Made by a program: the position numbers and the translations under genes. A DNA stretch of 64,000 nt from Lepiota brunneoincarnata (lineage: Eukaryota; Basidiomycota; Agaricomycetes; Agaricales; Agaricaceae): NCBI GenBank assembly GCA_023014365.1, contig JAEBUN010000001.1:992001-1056000 (forward strand). Direction: 5' to 3'. Under the pieces are notes generated by a model. The model searched no databases. It saw only the letters and a program-made list of their open reading frames with translations, and was not told the DNA's origin. Positions 20,165 to 31,493 of the stretch are shown in pieces; the stretch's first letter is position 1; every line of letters starts with the position of its first letter.

Positions 20165-20515
20165 GGGTAGCATCCAGGCAGCATCCTGTGTGGACTGCTA
20201 GGCGGACTGGTCTCGTCGTTCATTTCCGTGACCGTGATCCCTATACAGTCCGCCTCGTCGTCAAAAGGGCCAGTCCAAGCAACGAACGCCGGAAACGAGG
20301 AAAGCCGTGTTCACCCCACCACTGTATATTTCGATTACTGCCGTACCCTCCATTCTCTCCCTTCCAGACAAGAAAGATGGCCTACGACGAAATTTATCCT
20401 CACGGCGTGGCCTCCCTGCAAAGATTGTGGCGGTTTCTCCGAACTACCCGCCTACGGTGAGATTTCACCCCATCAAGCATGTGGGACGATGGGCGGGGAG
20501 GTGAACCGTACATAG
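20165..20515 (+). pseudogene. Truncated copy of the single-pass membrane protein gene
   Basis: Aligns with 17545-17904 of the gene at 16771-17904. It shares the GGACTG-rich start of the membrane helix, CGTCGTCAAA(R)GGGCCA of the cytoplasmic stop-transfer segment, CCTACGACGA near 20375 and AACTACCCGCCTAC near 20447. The extracellular half is absent and the frame is broken several times. It marks the second copy of the duplicated HSP20/membrane-protein block. Confidence 0.65.
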
Positions 20516-20923
20516 CGTTAATTAGTACCGCACATTTTCTTTCTCGTAAGAGGCGGTCACGAACGAAACTCCTACAGCTTGCCACTTGTCGTTACTTGAG
20601 AGGTACTCCGAAATCAAGCATATTGCAATAAATAATAAGCCAACGAGGGCGATCACAAGGAATGCTATATTTTGAGCATGTGATTTAGGTCATATACAAG
20701 CAAACATGAGATGGGAATAGGGGGGGAGGCTACACGACAAAATATTTCATAGGGGTAAAGATGCTTCAAAATGAAAATAGATCAGCGAGGCGACGAATAT
20801 TGTTACAAGAAGCATCAAAGGTAGCTAACACTGTTGGAGCCACCTATAAGGTAGTCCAGGCTTTGAGACGATAGAAAAAGAGGGGATATCATATCAAGTT
20901 ATCGACGAAGATCAAACTGAACT

Positions 20924-22599
20924 CTAATCTTGGAACTCATTGAAGGGTACGCCGTGACTCTGGAGCAGATGCTGGAGCATCAATGCCCGCTGTCTCCAGA
21001 CCTCCTTCTCCTGCTGGAGAGCAGTGACCTTGGACTCCAGTTCTTGTTGATGGCGGAGCTTGCGCTGCCGGCTCTTCCTGGCTGCCAGAGTATTCTGACG
21101 ACGCTTCCATTCGATCTGCTCAAGCTCGGTAGCGTTCGGCTTGAGAGGCTCTTCTATGAGCTCATCCTCCTCGCCGTCCAGCATCTGTTGACGAGCACGT
21201 TTACGAGCAAAAACGGCAGGCAGCTCTTTCCTCGACGTCGCCGAAGGAGTAACGTACCTCCTTGATTGCGTGGGGGCATCGAGTGGGACAAGCGAGTCAG
21301 GGCTAATGTTCTTGCGAGTCCCTGTCGCTGCAGAGCGACGACGTGCGGAAGTACTCGCAGAGGACGCGGCTTCAAGTGCTTCATCCTTCTGATGAGGGAG
21401 AGGGAAGGTTGAGTTATCCACGGGTTGGGCAGGGGAGAGGACCGCGGGATTGAGAGCGGGCGTTCCAAGAGCGGGTGATGATGGTGAGAGAGTTAGCAGA
21501 CCAGAGGTATCTAATGACGGGCCTTGAGCAGATGACTCGGGAGCCTTTTCAAAAGCATCCATGTAGGGCGAGTCACTGAAACAGAGGCATGTCGAGATGA
21601 CTCGCAAAGATGTTGCTGTCGGAAATAAGAGGCGTGGAGAGGAAGTCCGTATACGGCGTTTCATCAGGAGAGTCAGCCCAAGTTGTCCAACGACGGGGTC
21701 CAAGGAGAGGTGAGGAAATCATTGGGTTCGAAGGGTGAGGTGAGCGAGTCTAACGCCGGAGCACCGGTGTTCTCTGCTGAGGATGACGAATGAGTCACAG
21801 GTAGGAGGAGCCCCAAGGTACGACAATCACCTATGGTCCTTAGAATACCCTCGAACTCCGCCGAAAAGTCAGAGGCCACAGGCCTCTGAAGATCAGCTGG
21901 AGACACCGTTGGATTCGACATGTCAACTGATGATGGACGTTCAGTTGAATTTTGCGAGAGCATGTTGAGATAGTTAGCTTTAAGTGCAGAAAAGTCGGGG
22001 ACTGCTGTTAAGTGTGATGGGGGCTGTGTTACAGTATCAGAGGAACAAGATTGGATACTAGGCAATGGTGGGAGCGACAATGGGATGCCATAATGGGCAG
22101 CAAGATCCGATGTGGATACAAAGACCTGGTTTGACGTCCGAGGACGGGTTGAGGAGTGGTTGTTCAAGACATGGTTAGACGATGAGTAATTCGAAACCGA
22201 TGGTTCCAGAGACGATTGTGCATTAAAGCAAGGTACCGAGGACGACGGAGAGGTCGACGGATTTAGTATTGGCCGAACATCCTGACGCGTGGTACTATAG
22301 GTGTTGTTTGTGATTTGGGATGAAATTGCGACTTTGGGAGTCGGGGAAGAAGAGTAAGATGCAGAGGACACCGTAGATGGCAGTCCTGTGTTTCTGGAAT
22401 TGGGAGATGATGTTAGTGCTGATTCGAGATGACTGGGTTGATTATATGAGGTCGACGAGAAAGTAGAGTGAGCGGTCCATTGAGGAGAGCTGTGGGAACC
22501 CTCTCGTCTTTGTAAAGAAGCACTATTCCCTGCCGAGACGAGATCGCTCGACGAGGGGGTCGACATCGTGTCTTTGCTGATCACAGATGACGAAGCCAT
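20924..22599 (-). CDS. Gcn4/CPC1-type bZIP transcription factor
   Basis: Likely start is ATG 22599 (MASSSVISKD), with a long Ser/Thr/Pro-rich N-terminal half. Acidic activation-type motifs (SPFEPNDFLTSPW, DETPYTDFLSTP) follow near 21700. The C-terminus is a basic region RRQNTLAARKSRQRK with a leucine zipper starting RHQQELESKVTALQQE. The N-T-x-A-A-R-x-S-R-x-R-K pattern is that of Gcn4/CpcA, the activator of amino-acid biosynthesis under starvation. The frame steps by one base near 21690 and again near 21579, inside conserved motifs. These could be inserted bases; a 5' splice-like GTATAC is also present, so an intron cannot be excluded for part of it. TGACTCA sites, the binding sequence of this class, lie upstream. 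Confidence 0.8.
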
Positions 22600-22684
22600 T
22601 GTTGAATGATAAGATTGGGCTTTCGTACTGCGCGAGCGCAACACAATGGACGTAGGCCACTGACGATTGTGAAAGGGTGGTAAA

Positions 22685-22691
22685 TGACTCA
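22685..22691. promoter_or_regulatory. TGACTCA element upstream of the bZIP gene
   Basis: Exact TGACTCA, the Gcn4/AP-1 consensus, about 86 bp before the proposed start codon of a Gcn4-like gene. A second exact copy is at 22796-22802. Confidence 0.55.
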
Positions 22692-22795
22692 CAGATGCCT
22701 CAAAAGCGGACTGTCGAGTACAGCGCTCGGAACAGAAACTGAGTCTGTCCAAGCTGGTTGTTGAAGATGGGGGGTAAGAAACAATGGATGATATC

Positions 22796-22802
22796 TGACT
22801 CA
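22796..22802. promoter_or_regulatory. Second TGACTCA element upstream of the bZIP gene
   Basis: Exact Gcn4/AP-1 consensus, next to a TATATAA-like sequence at 22810-22816. A GTGAGT at 22827 on the minus strand could be a 5' leader intron donor, in which case this site would be intronic. Confidence 0.5.
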
Positions 22803-22859
22803 GGTCGGCTATATAAACTCCACTCACAGCCTTTTTTCAGACTCCGACATCGGACCCGC

Positions 22860-24671
22860 GCCTAACTCAGGTACAACTGCGCCTTGCCTGTGCTGCGAAA
22901 TCCTGTGCATTCCACGTCAAATTTGGGTATCTACACGACATCCACCCTGCACTGGCCCACATACATCGTTCTACTGTCGTACTATCGACCAGCTCTGTGC
23001 AAAACGCACTCCAGGCGTCGACCCAAAATGTTCCCAGACCGAGTCATATCACATTGCCACATCCCAAATCGGAAACAGAACTATGCCGAGAGTGATGACA
23101 AATCAGCGCTTCCATCGCACTTTCCACATGTTGCCCCCGCCCTATTCCCATATCGGGAAATGCCGAGCCTTCTTTTCTCACATGATGCGCCCCATGTCCA
23201 CGATGAGGGCATCCCGCCGCACTGCCACGTCCGCCCGCCCCCACGCATGCCAGCCCCCATCGCAACGCAGCGCCACGTCAGACGGAGGTACAGGGCAAAG
23301 GGCAAATGCGACACACGTGTTTGTCTCCCGAGTATAACCCACGCCCAGCACTTCTTATCCGCAGGACTCGCACTCTTCGCCCGAACGGGCATGCGGGGCC
23401 CGACTTGCCGTGCGGGTGCGGGGACGTCAATTGCGCTTCCGCAGCTTCTGCGGCATGCGCAACCCCTGCGGCATAGACCCTGCACTTATCGTAAGCACAC
23501 CAGAATTTTACCTTCATTTTCTGTCATAGCGACCGCACCCTCACAGGAGGGACAAAAAACTTTCTTGTCCATTGAATTTCAAATGGCTTTGGCGGCGATA
23601 GCATGGCCTCCTCCAGATAAGGCTCCACAGACATCGCGCCCATTAACACGGAGGCTATGCCCGTGCGCCGGTCTTCCCTTGTCAATCCTCCAATGATAAT
23701 GATGCAACCTGCTGACAACGATCCCAGGCATATGATTACGGTAACTGCCCGCGTCAAGGTCGAGTCAGAAACATCCAGGTTGGTAAGCATCAAGTACTGC
23801 TGACGAATGATCACCTCCGTAATCCACGAGTCAACTGTATAGCCTGTGTTCGATTAGACGCTCTCCTCAGCCGACAGCCCGCGACAGTCGTGAAAGCACT
23901 CTGCTTTGTTCGCCACTTCCAGGAATAATGCGGCAAGGCAATCATGAGCGGAGACAATGAACTAACCCCCGAAAGGCAACCATTATGCATGACGGGACAG
24001 GAGAAGGAAGCCTGAGAGTGAGAACCATTGATTGACCCTAGAAGTCCTTGTGAGGCCGGAGAAGTGAAGGAGACAAAAGAGAACAAAATCGGGAGAGGAG
24101 TGTGGTGCGCCTGGCGAACAAGAGTCGGCACGAGGCGCAACTTATATACCGTCTGGAATTTCGCTGTGCTACTCAACACCAATCATTACACCATCATGAC
24201 TCGTGTCCGACCCCGACGCTTAGGCGCGACTCATCCGACTTTCATGATGTCACCCCCTAATCGGGTGAATCACGTGCAGCCTAGTCATTTCTGGAATCTG
24301 ACTGGGCCCAACTCGACCCTTGCTGTACAGCAAACTAGCAAGTGAAAAAACATGTGTGCATTCACAACGAACTGCCTGACACCCACCTTGGACTGTCCAA
24401 CTTCCGTGCCCTCGAACAGCTGGCATATACTGAGAAGCGGATCAGGTATCATGCTACAACAACACCACTTAGAACTCTCAAGACCTGGCCAGCAATGAAG
24501 TTTGAAGAATACGAAAAGGAGCGCATTGTTCGTCTTCAAAAACTAAGCACCCAACCAACCATTACAACGATGTTCAACATCTTCTTTTACGAGCCTTACT
24601 AGTGTACACATTTGCGCCACAATATCACACAGCTCCCATATGGAATCGAACGCCAACATCTCCCCACAAAA
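22860..24671. other. GC-rich intergenic region, no supported gene
   Basis: 22880-23480 is noticeably C/G-rich and open in several frames at once, as expected from composition alone. A 96-codon minus-strand frame at 23524-23814 has one hydrophobic stretch (TVIICLGSLSAGCIIIIGG) but no family pattern that I recognise. I do not call a gene here. Confidence 0.4.
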
Positions 24672-24942
24672 TAGACCCTCGTGAGAATTCCGAAAGGAAT
24701 ATCGTTCACGAGGAGAAATGGGTACGCCACCCGTGAACGGCGATTTGGCAAAATTTCGGGAAAACTTCAGCTCCCTCGGGGCATATTGGAAGATTCTTTT
24801 TTTTTATCTTGATCGTGACGGAATGCTACCGAATGTTTTGGGACGAGGACATGAAAGCCGCAATGGAAGATGGGGTGCTGACAGTTCACACCCCTCCGAG
24901 TCTTCTCCTGAACAAGTGCCAACGAGAACTACCATCAATCAA
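24672..24942 (+). pseudogene. HSP20 relic
   Basis: Fragments in the order of the HSP20 genes: GAGAATTCCGAAAGGAATATCGT (ENSE/RNIV) at 24683, the RRFGKF-equivalent near 24742, CAGCTCCCTCGGGGCAT (LPRG) near 24769, an intron-like T-rich piece, then GACGAGGACATGAAAGCCGC near 24845 and GTGCTGACAGTT. Large parts of the alpha-crystallin domain are missing and the frame is broken. It lies on the opposite strand from the two intact HSP20 genes. Confidence 0.7.
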
Positions 24943-25439
24943 TGAGCAATTGGTGAACCGCTAGCTTACTACATCGGGACTTGTTTTCTGTACCATATTA
25001 GTTGTGCTATTACAATTATTTTTACTATTGATGCTTCTGATCAGTGTTACCTGCCATTGTGTTCTCCTATATTTATATATATCCGAAATGGAATCCCAGA
25101 AGAGCTGTTGAATATTGGGAATATCATAAGACTTCACTGAAGCTGTTTTGCAACAAGCGGCAGGTATATATATACATATACATTCAACATGTGGCCAGGT
25201 GAAACATGAGAGTGGTGGAGTGGGGCTGTAGTTCCGCGGATTGCTGCGTACGTCGGGTTTTGAGGGAATAAGAACGACGCCTCTAATTGATCGCTTTCCT
25301 CGTGTTTTTCCATATTTATTAGTAATCGTCCAAGAGCCATTATTATCTTTTTTGTTTTTTGCTGAGAGAGTCCTGAAGTTTGAAATTTAAAAGCTTGAGA
25401 ACTGGGCTTGTTGATCCGAGACATAACGAATCCTAAAAC

Positions 25440-25952
25440 TCAACCTAGCCTCTGCCTACCAATCTCCCTCACGGAATCTCGTTCTACGTCGGGCATGAGT
25501 ATATGAGAGGCAGTATTGCCTGAGGGCTTTTGCGGGATGTTTTCACGGAGGACATGGCAATGTCCCACAAGGACCACACGCGCGGCAGAAGGTAGGACTA
25601 CTACCGCACCGGAGTGTGGACCCGTGCAGGCTATTTTGGTTGGCTTCTTTGGGCGCCTGCCCGCAAGGAAGCAGCATTTCTTTGACCGTTTGATGTGACG
25701 TCGAGTCTCCGTGACCTTTTGTGATAGTTCAACAGGCGTCTCTTCTAGGTAGAAGAAACACGCAAGTTCAGACCCGTTCTCCTGCAAGACATGCACAAAA
25801 AGGGCGCCGTCTCTGGTTCCCGTTGGTACACTAGTTCTCTCTATGTTGTTACTTTGACGAACTATTTCTCCAACTCCAATTCGTGCTTGCCCTGGCGATA
25901 AGATAAGCGCCTCTGGCGCCTCATATATGCGCCCAAAACTTGCCGTTGCCAT
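25440..25952 (-). CDS. Hypothetical protein, 170 codons, single exon
   Basis: Open frame from ATG 25952 to a stop at 25440. There is no signal peptide or membrane segment. A cysteine and basic stretch (RRHIKRSKKCCFLAGRRPKKPTK) lies in the middle, followed by GAVVVLPSAARVVLVGHCHVL. I do not recognise the family. Support is limited to length and the absence of a better alternative on either strand, so it may be spurious. Confidence 0.3.
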   Translation of the reverse strand: MATASFGRIYEAPEALILSPGQARIGVGEIVRQSNNIERTSVPTGTRDGALFVHVLQENGSELACFFYLEETPVELSQKVTETRRHIKRSKKCCFLAGRRPKKPTKIACTGPHSGAVVVLPSAARVVLVGHCHVLRENIPQKPSGNTASHILMPDVERDSVREIGRQRLG

Positions 25953-26185
25953 TCACATTCATCAGACACCGTGATTTCCGCACAAAGACCCGTTTTAGCG
26001 ACTCCCCAAAAGCTTGTTGAGCATGGGAAAATGAGTTCAAAGGAACCCCCTCTGGGCTTATGTGGGCGAGGTAGCATCTTTCTTTCTTGTCCCCATCTAC
26101 CCAGCAGTATACATCCAGGAAGGTACGAACCTCAAACTACCCCAGTTCATCAATCGTTCAATGACTATTCTCAACAAGAAACCCA

Positions 26186-26788
26186 ATGGAGGCGGGCATG
26201 GAGCCCCTCGAGGACTTCTTCTCCGCCTATGAGCATTTTACCTATAATCCATCCGCCCCCGCCACCCGCGAATTCCGCCGCTTGGCCAAAGCAAAGGGAT
26301 GGGAACCGAATACCAAACATTGGTTTGAGGCAAATCAAGGGTTCAAGACAGCGCTCATTCGCCAGTTCAACTTATCGTACGGCACGAACAAGAGTAGCCT
26401 TCCTGACTGGCAAAGAGTGTTGAAGCAGATGGGAGTCAGTTCACCGCCTCACACCATCGGGGAATGCCAACAGGTCGGTCGTGTTTCGAGTCCCTTTGTT
26501 CTCTTCTCGTATGCGCGGGTCTCAGATTGTCAATTAACTCAGATTGTTCAAAATTCTCATGTGAACCTCGTCGACTTGGTGGACGCACGCGGGGATCCAA
26601 CCAAGGTCGTCAGGACCTTTCCAACCGAAGAAGCACTGGCTAAGTACACGAAACGGACAAAGAAGATATTCCCCAAGGAGGGAGCAAAGGCGGGGGGAAT
26701 TCTCGAATGTTTTCTCCGACACATCTTTGGGCCCGAGGGCGCAGGCAAGAAAAAGAGAAGAAAGAAGAAGAAGAAGAAGGCCAATTAG
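26186..26788 (+). CDS. Conserved fungal protein of unknown function with a lysine-rich tail
   Basis: Two exons (26186-26473 and 26543-26788) separated by a 69-nt intron. The protein opens MEAGMEPLEDFFSAYEHFTY, then has EFRRLAKAKGW, LPDWQRVLKQMGV, VNLVDLVDA, TEEALAKYTKRTKKIFPKEGAKAGG and ends in a KKKRRKKKKKK tail. The W-centred block, the VN-x-VDL-x-D core and the Y-x-x-x-T-x-K-IFPKE motif are a recurrent agaricomycete pattern (recognised from memory) with no assigned function. The tail resembles a nuclear or nucleolar localisation signal. Exons are clean and in frame. Confidence 0.8.
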   Translation: MEAGMEPLEDFFSAYEHFTYNPSAPATREFRRLAKAKGWEPNTKHWFEANQGFKTALIRQFNLSYGTNKSSLPDWQRVLKQMGVSSPPHTIGECQQVGRVSSPFVLFSYARVSDCQLTQIVQNSHVNLVDLVDARGDPTKVVRTFPTEEALAKYTKRTKKIFPKEGAKAGGILECFLRHIFGPEGAGKKKRRKKKKKKAN

Positions 26789-27505
26789 GCGGTAATCCAA
26801 GGTGGTGTTGGCCTCAATGCCGTGGGCCCCGTGTCTGGCATGCTATGTAGTTTTATGACTATAAATACGGTATTGAGCTTCAATCTTTCCCTTTAGTCAG
26901 ACTAGAGGTTTACCTAAGGCATATTATATTCCCCATTACCAAGATCAACTAGGCCACATCTCAAGGATATGAAGCGTTTACATACAATCCGCACGCAGGA
27001 TGTCTTAGCTAGTTGTATTATTTGGACATAGACTTTGCTTCACGCAATCGCGATCTCGCGATTTGTTTACCGTTTCGTTTCTACCACAACCCAGCAGAAT
27101 CCCGGTAACCCTGCCTAGTACATGGGCACGTGGCTATGCTTTCCTCAATACTCGTACGTACAACGAAGTGACTGAGTCTCGCTTTCTTTACAAGACCACC
27201 CCGAACAGGAAAACGCTTGTTCAAACTACTTGACGACCATCGCTTGGCAATTTAATGCATAGATAACAATGACTGTCCCACCTGAGACAACAAGGCCATG
27301 AGCATTTACAATTCGGGTGCGGTCGCTTCCCGAAAAAAATACAAATGCATTCAATCCAGCATATAGCCCTGTGTTAAATGCTGATGTGGCAAGTCAAACC
27401 GGAACCTACATCCTTCCTCACCACTGTCCAATCCTACCCCTCGCTCAAAGCGCTCTCCTCTCTGGAACTCATTCATCCTCTCATGTATATTGGGATCGGC
27501 CCTAG
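26789..27505. other. Intergenic plus probable first exon region of F-box copy 1
   Basis: No gene is recognised in 26789-27380. 27390-27505 resembles 29520-29613 before F-box copy 2, and both end in CCCTAG, a likely conserved 3' splice site. A small first exon probably lies here. Confidence 0.4.
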
Positions 27506-29222
27506 TGTTTCCGGCGATGATGAATACAGGCTCTTACTTGAAAATGCCAGTCGACTTGAAGCCGCCTCGCGACGGATGGTAGAAGAACGAGCCGATTGTC
27601 TAAGGAGGGCAAACGCACTACGCTGCTCGACCAGAGCACTTCCCAACGAAATTCTCGCGACCATATTTATGTTTGCAGCTCCCCCAATTGACTTTGAAAC
27701 ACGGCCATTTCTGCGAGCCTGGTGATGAAGGTGTGGGGGGCGAGGATGATGACGAAGATGCTGAGGACGACAGTGATGATGATAGCGACGACGAAGAAGA
27801 AGAAGATAATGATGATAACGGCGACGAGGATGGTGATGGTGACGATGGCGGTGGCAGCGACGATGGTGCCAATGACGGTCATAGCGACGAAGGTGATTTT
27901 TGCAGCTACTGGGAAGAGGAGGACCTGGGGTACCGGTACTTTCCTTTGGTACTTTCAGCAGTTTCAAGCCAGTGGAAACAGGTCGGCATTGTCGACACCA
28001 GGACTTTGGACAACACTGGCCATAGAGGTCAACTGTGGGCAGATCGAGAAACAAGCCGAACTCCTGAGACACTACCTCCAGAACTCAAAGGGGCTCTTGT
28101 TCTCCTTCGACCTGGACTTCAGAAGACATGAGGAACAGCTGTATAGGCTACAGAATTGCCCACACCTAGCCAGTTTCTGTCCTGTGCATACATGTCCGGG
28201 CCCGATTATGCGCGTGCTTCTGGGCGATTCCAACAGGGAAAGGCTCCGGACTCTACGGCTGGTCAAGCCACCACAGGACTGGATTGCATCTGCCCCGCTG
28301 TCTTTTCTGAAGATCACAAACCTCGCACTCGGTTGCGACTCCTTCGGGGGAATATACAACATTTCTTTCCCACGTTCCCTTCAACAACTCATGATAGTCA
28401 GAGCACTTATCAACCCCTACACACTCCCTTCCAATCTCACTGTCATCCAGCTACGTAGAGTCCCAATCGATAACGGAATCAAATTGCTCCTCCACTCTCC
28501 CCAGCTCAAAGAGTTTCATAACTATGATCCCACCCTCCCACAGTCACCAGCTCATAACACGTCCATTTACACACCCAAACATAGAAATCTTCGGTTGGAC
28601 CTGGCAAACGCTCCCAGTGGAGTGTCATGACTATCTGCTCGGACACCTTCGGTTGCCTAAACTTCGACGCTTCATATGGGATAGGTCATTTGGGAGAGAT
28701 GAGGAAGGTTTAGGCATACTCACATTACACTTCATTGATTCCCTTCCACGAACCCTCTTGTCCCTCGACTTATCCCGGATTGGAGCCTACATTGATGACC
28801 CAAATAACGACTTCCGCCGCCTAGAAGCGACATTTGCATGCCTTGATCACATCGAAGAATTGACCCTCGTGAAGTGTAGCCGGTTTTTTATCAAGTCTCT
28901 CTTTCTTTTCCTTGGGTGTCCGACGCCTCGCGATCCAAGAAACTTGGTCCTGCCTAAACTCAAAATCATACGCATTCGTGGCCCTGTCTGTACAGGAAAT
29001 AACGGGATTGATTCCTGGCACAACCCGTGCCTCGATCTTAGTTATTGCATCAATAGTTTTATAAGGGCACGAGGACAGCTGTTGAAGATATCAGGTTTTC
29101 GACTTGAACTGATTGGCTGTGGACCTGTCTATGACCGCGTGTTTTTGAAAAAGCTTATGAAAATTGTTCAGAGTGGCATCCGGTTGGAGGTTGCGGAGGG
29201 GTCGAAGATGGTTTCGTGGTAG
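27506..29222 (+). pseudogene. F-box protein, tandem copy 1 (frameshifted)
   Basis: Same organisation as the intact neighbour at 29614-31243: GDDEYRLLLENASRLEAA, F-box RALPNEILATIFMFAAPP, a long Asp/Gly-rich acidic insert, then LRR-like segments (IEVNCGQIEKQAELLRHYL, SLPRTLLSLDLSRIG, LDHIEELTLVKC) ending VQSGIRLEVAEGS. Relative to copy 2 it has one extra base at about 27711 and another at about 27983, and a net two-base loss (equivalent to a +1 shift) near 28560. F-box proteins bind Skp1 and select substrates for SCF ubiquitin ligases. As sequenced this copy cannot be translated through. Sequencing error is possible because the rest is well preserved. Confidence 0.75.
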
Positions 29223-29613
29223 TAGTAGAATACCGAGATGAGTCCTTGAATTGTCAAATGCTACTTAGTAGTCCAAGTGTTCTCCTTTGGTTCTTATTGT
29301 TTAGCAGAGAAATGTAGAGCATTTTACATGAGACCTTACCAAGATAAATTTGCTCTCTTCCGACTCATGATATTGAGTAAGATGTGCACTAACTCTCCAT
29401 CCTCGCGGGTCATGAGGACCGGCCTGGTATGGCTGGGTTGTTTGATGGGGGCCATGGTATATATTAGCAGATTAACGTCTAGCCCCATGTTGAGTGTTGG
29501 CACTGCCGCTTACGGCAGGATCAAGCCAGAACCTACTCATCTCTCCAGTGCTCACTACCATCCAGCGTTTATCACTCGCTCATCCCTCCATGCATGTGAA
29601 AACCCTGCCCTAG

Positions 29614-31243
29614 CACCCCCGACGATGATGAATACAAGCTCATACTTCAAAATGTCGATCGACTCGACGTTGTCTTGCGACAGACGGCAAGAGAACGAGC
29701 GGGTTGGCTAAAGAGAGCAAACGCCTTGCGCTGCTCAACCAGAGCACTTCCCAATGAAATTCTCGCGACCATATTTATGTTTACGGCTCCCCCAATTGAC
29801 TTTTCTACCCGGCCGTTCTATGAGGCTGATGACGATGGAACAGAGAATGACTACGACATTGAGGAGGGCGACGATTATGAGGATGATGGTGAAGATGATA
29901 GCAGTGGCAATGGTGATGGCAATGACGATGACAGCGAGTATGGAGTAACCAGGGAGGATGGCCTGTTTGGCCAGGAGGACCTGGAGTGCCAATACTTCCC
30001 TTTAGTCCTCTCAGCCGTTTCAAGCCGATGGAGACAAGTTGCAATGTCGACACCACGGCTATGGACAACATTGGTCTTAGAGGTCCGCTGTGGGCAGATC
30101 GAGAAACAAGCCGATTTCTTGCGACATTACCTCCAGAATTCGAAGGGATTATTTTTCTGCCTCGATCTCGACTTCAGAAGCCATGCGGAGCAATTGGACA
30201 GGTTACGGAAACGCCCACGCCAAGCTTATTCCCATCCCAACCATACGTCTCTGGACCCGATTGAAGATGTGGTTTTGGCCTTAGAGTTCAGGGAGAGGTT
30301 TCAAACTTTGCGGCTGGTCCAGCCACCGCAGAACTGGATTGTACATGCCCCACTTTTTTTCCCAAAGATCACAAATCTCGCAATTGGCTGGGGCCATCTC
30401 AAGGGGATACCCATGCGCGATATACCCTTCTCACCTTCCCTTCAGAGGCTCATGTTCCTGAGGGCGCAGCTGACGATCCCCGAAACCCTTTGCAATCTAA
30501 CTACCATCCACTTGCGTAAAATTTCAATCGACCGAGGAATCGACTTCCTCCTCCGCCTTTCCCAGCTGATAGAGTTTCATAACTATGATCCCGTCCCCCC
30601 AGTGCTCCCGCTCACACAACTAAAGCCGTTTACACACCCAAATATCAGGATCCTTGGCTGGACCTGGCAAGAGCACCTGGCAGAATACCATAACGAGGTG
30701 CTCAAACACTTTCGGTTCCCTAATATTCGACGTTTGATATGGGAAAGGCGATGCGGGGAAGAGAACGCATATACAATGGATTTCATTCGCTCCCTGCCAC
30801 GAACCTTCTTATCGCTTGACTTATCTCGGATGGCAGGCGATGCCTGCGATCCCCGCCTATACGCCATCTTCACACGCCTCGATCACATTGAAGAGTTGAC
30901 CCTCGTGAAATGTACCCCGCTTTTTATCTATAGGCTCTTTTTGGTCATGCATCACGGCTCAACTCCTGTCCCATTCCTGCCCAACCTCAAAACCTTATGC
31001 ATTCGTGACCCTGTCTCTCGAGAAACCTTGGGGGTATGTACGGGGCACGATTCATACCTCAAGCTTGCCTGGGATTTTCTAAGGCTACGAGGACAGCTCT
31101 TGAAGGTATCAGGGCCGCGAGTTCAGCTGATTGGCTGTAGACTTGGCTGCGACGAAGAATCTTCGAAAATACTTCAGGAATTTGTTCAGAGTGGCATCCG
31201 GGTGGAGATTGTGGAGGGGTCAGAGGCGGTTCCGTGGTTGTAA
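29614..31243 (+). CDS. F-box protein with LRR-like C-terminal region, tandem copy 2
   Basis: Open without interruption from the 3' splice site CCCTAG at 29613 to the stop at 31243. No in-frame ATG precedes the F-box in this exon, so the start lies in an upstream exon (a conserved segment at about 29520-29610 precedes the splice site). Order: DDDEYKLILQNVDRLD, F-box RALPNEILATIFMFTAPP at about 29741-29795, an acidic run rich in Asp/Glu/Gly (29822-29960), FPLVLSAVSSRWRQVA, then repeats of LRR-like character (LPRTFLSLDLSRM, DHIEELTLVKC). It is expected to act as the substrate receptor of an SCF E3 ligase; the target is unknown. F-box families of this type are greatly expanded in agaricomycetes. 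Confidence 0.85.
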
Positions 31244-31493
31244 TTAAGATAACAAGATGAACCTTAGAATCACCGAAATATTGGCCGTCTTTCCCCTCTC
31301 GTTCTTACCACAAAAGTTACCTAGTGTTCTCTATGTTGACAACTAACTTCCACCTCTCCCTGTTCCAACTCAGGATGCTGTGTAACACGTGTACTAGCTC
31401 TCATTCGATACAACAAACATTAGCGAAGAAAAAACAGTTTCAGCAGACAACCACCCGGGCAGAAACAACGCCTCTCTGATGCTCCAAGCACCT

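Noticed and set aside
22884..23696. 270-codon plus-strand frame
   Set aside because: The region is GC-rich and open in several frames on both strands; the translation is Pro/Arg/His-rich without motifs.
23524..24182. Two adjacent minus-strand frames with a hydrophobic stretch, possibly a membrane protein
   Set aside because: No recognisable family, unclear splice sites and no conserved neighbouring segment; composition can explain the open frames.
27667..27882. Minus-strand hydrophobic frame opposite the acidic F-box insert
   Set aside because: It is the antisense of Asp codons (GAT/GAC read as ATC/GTC), not a membrane protein.
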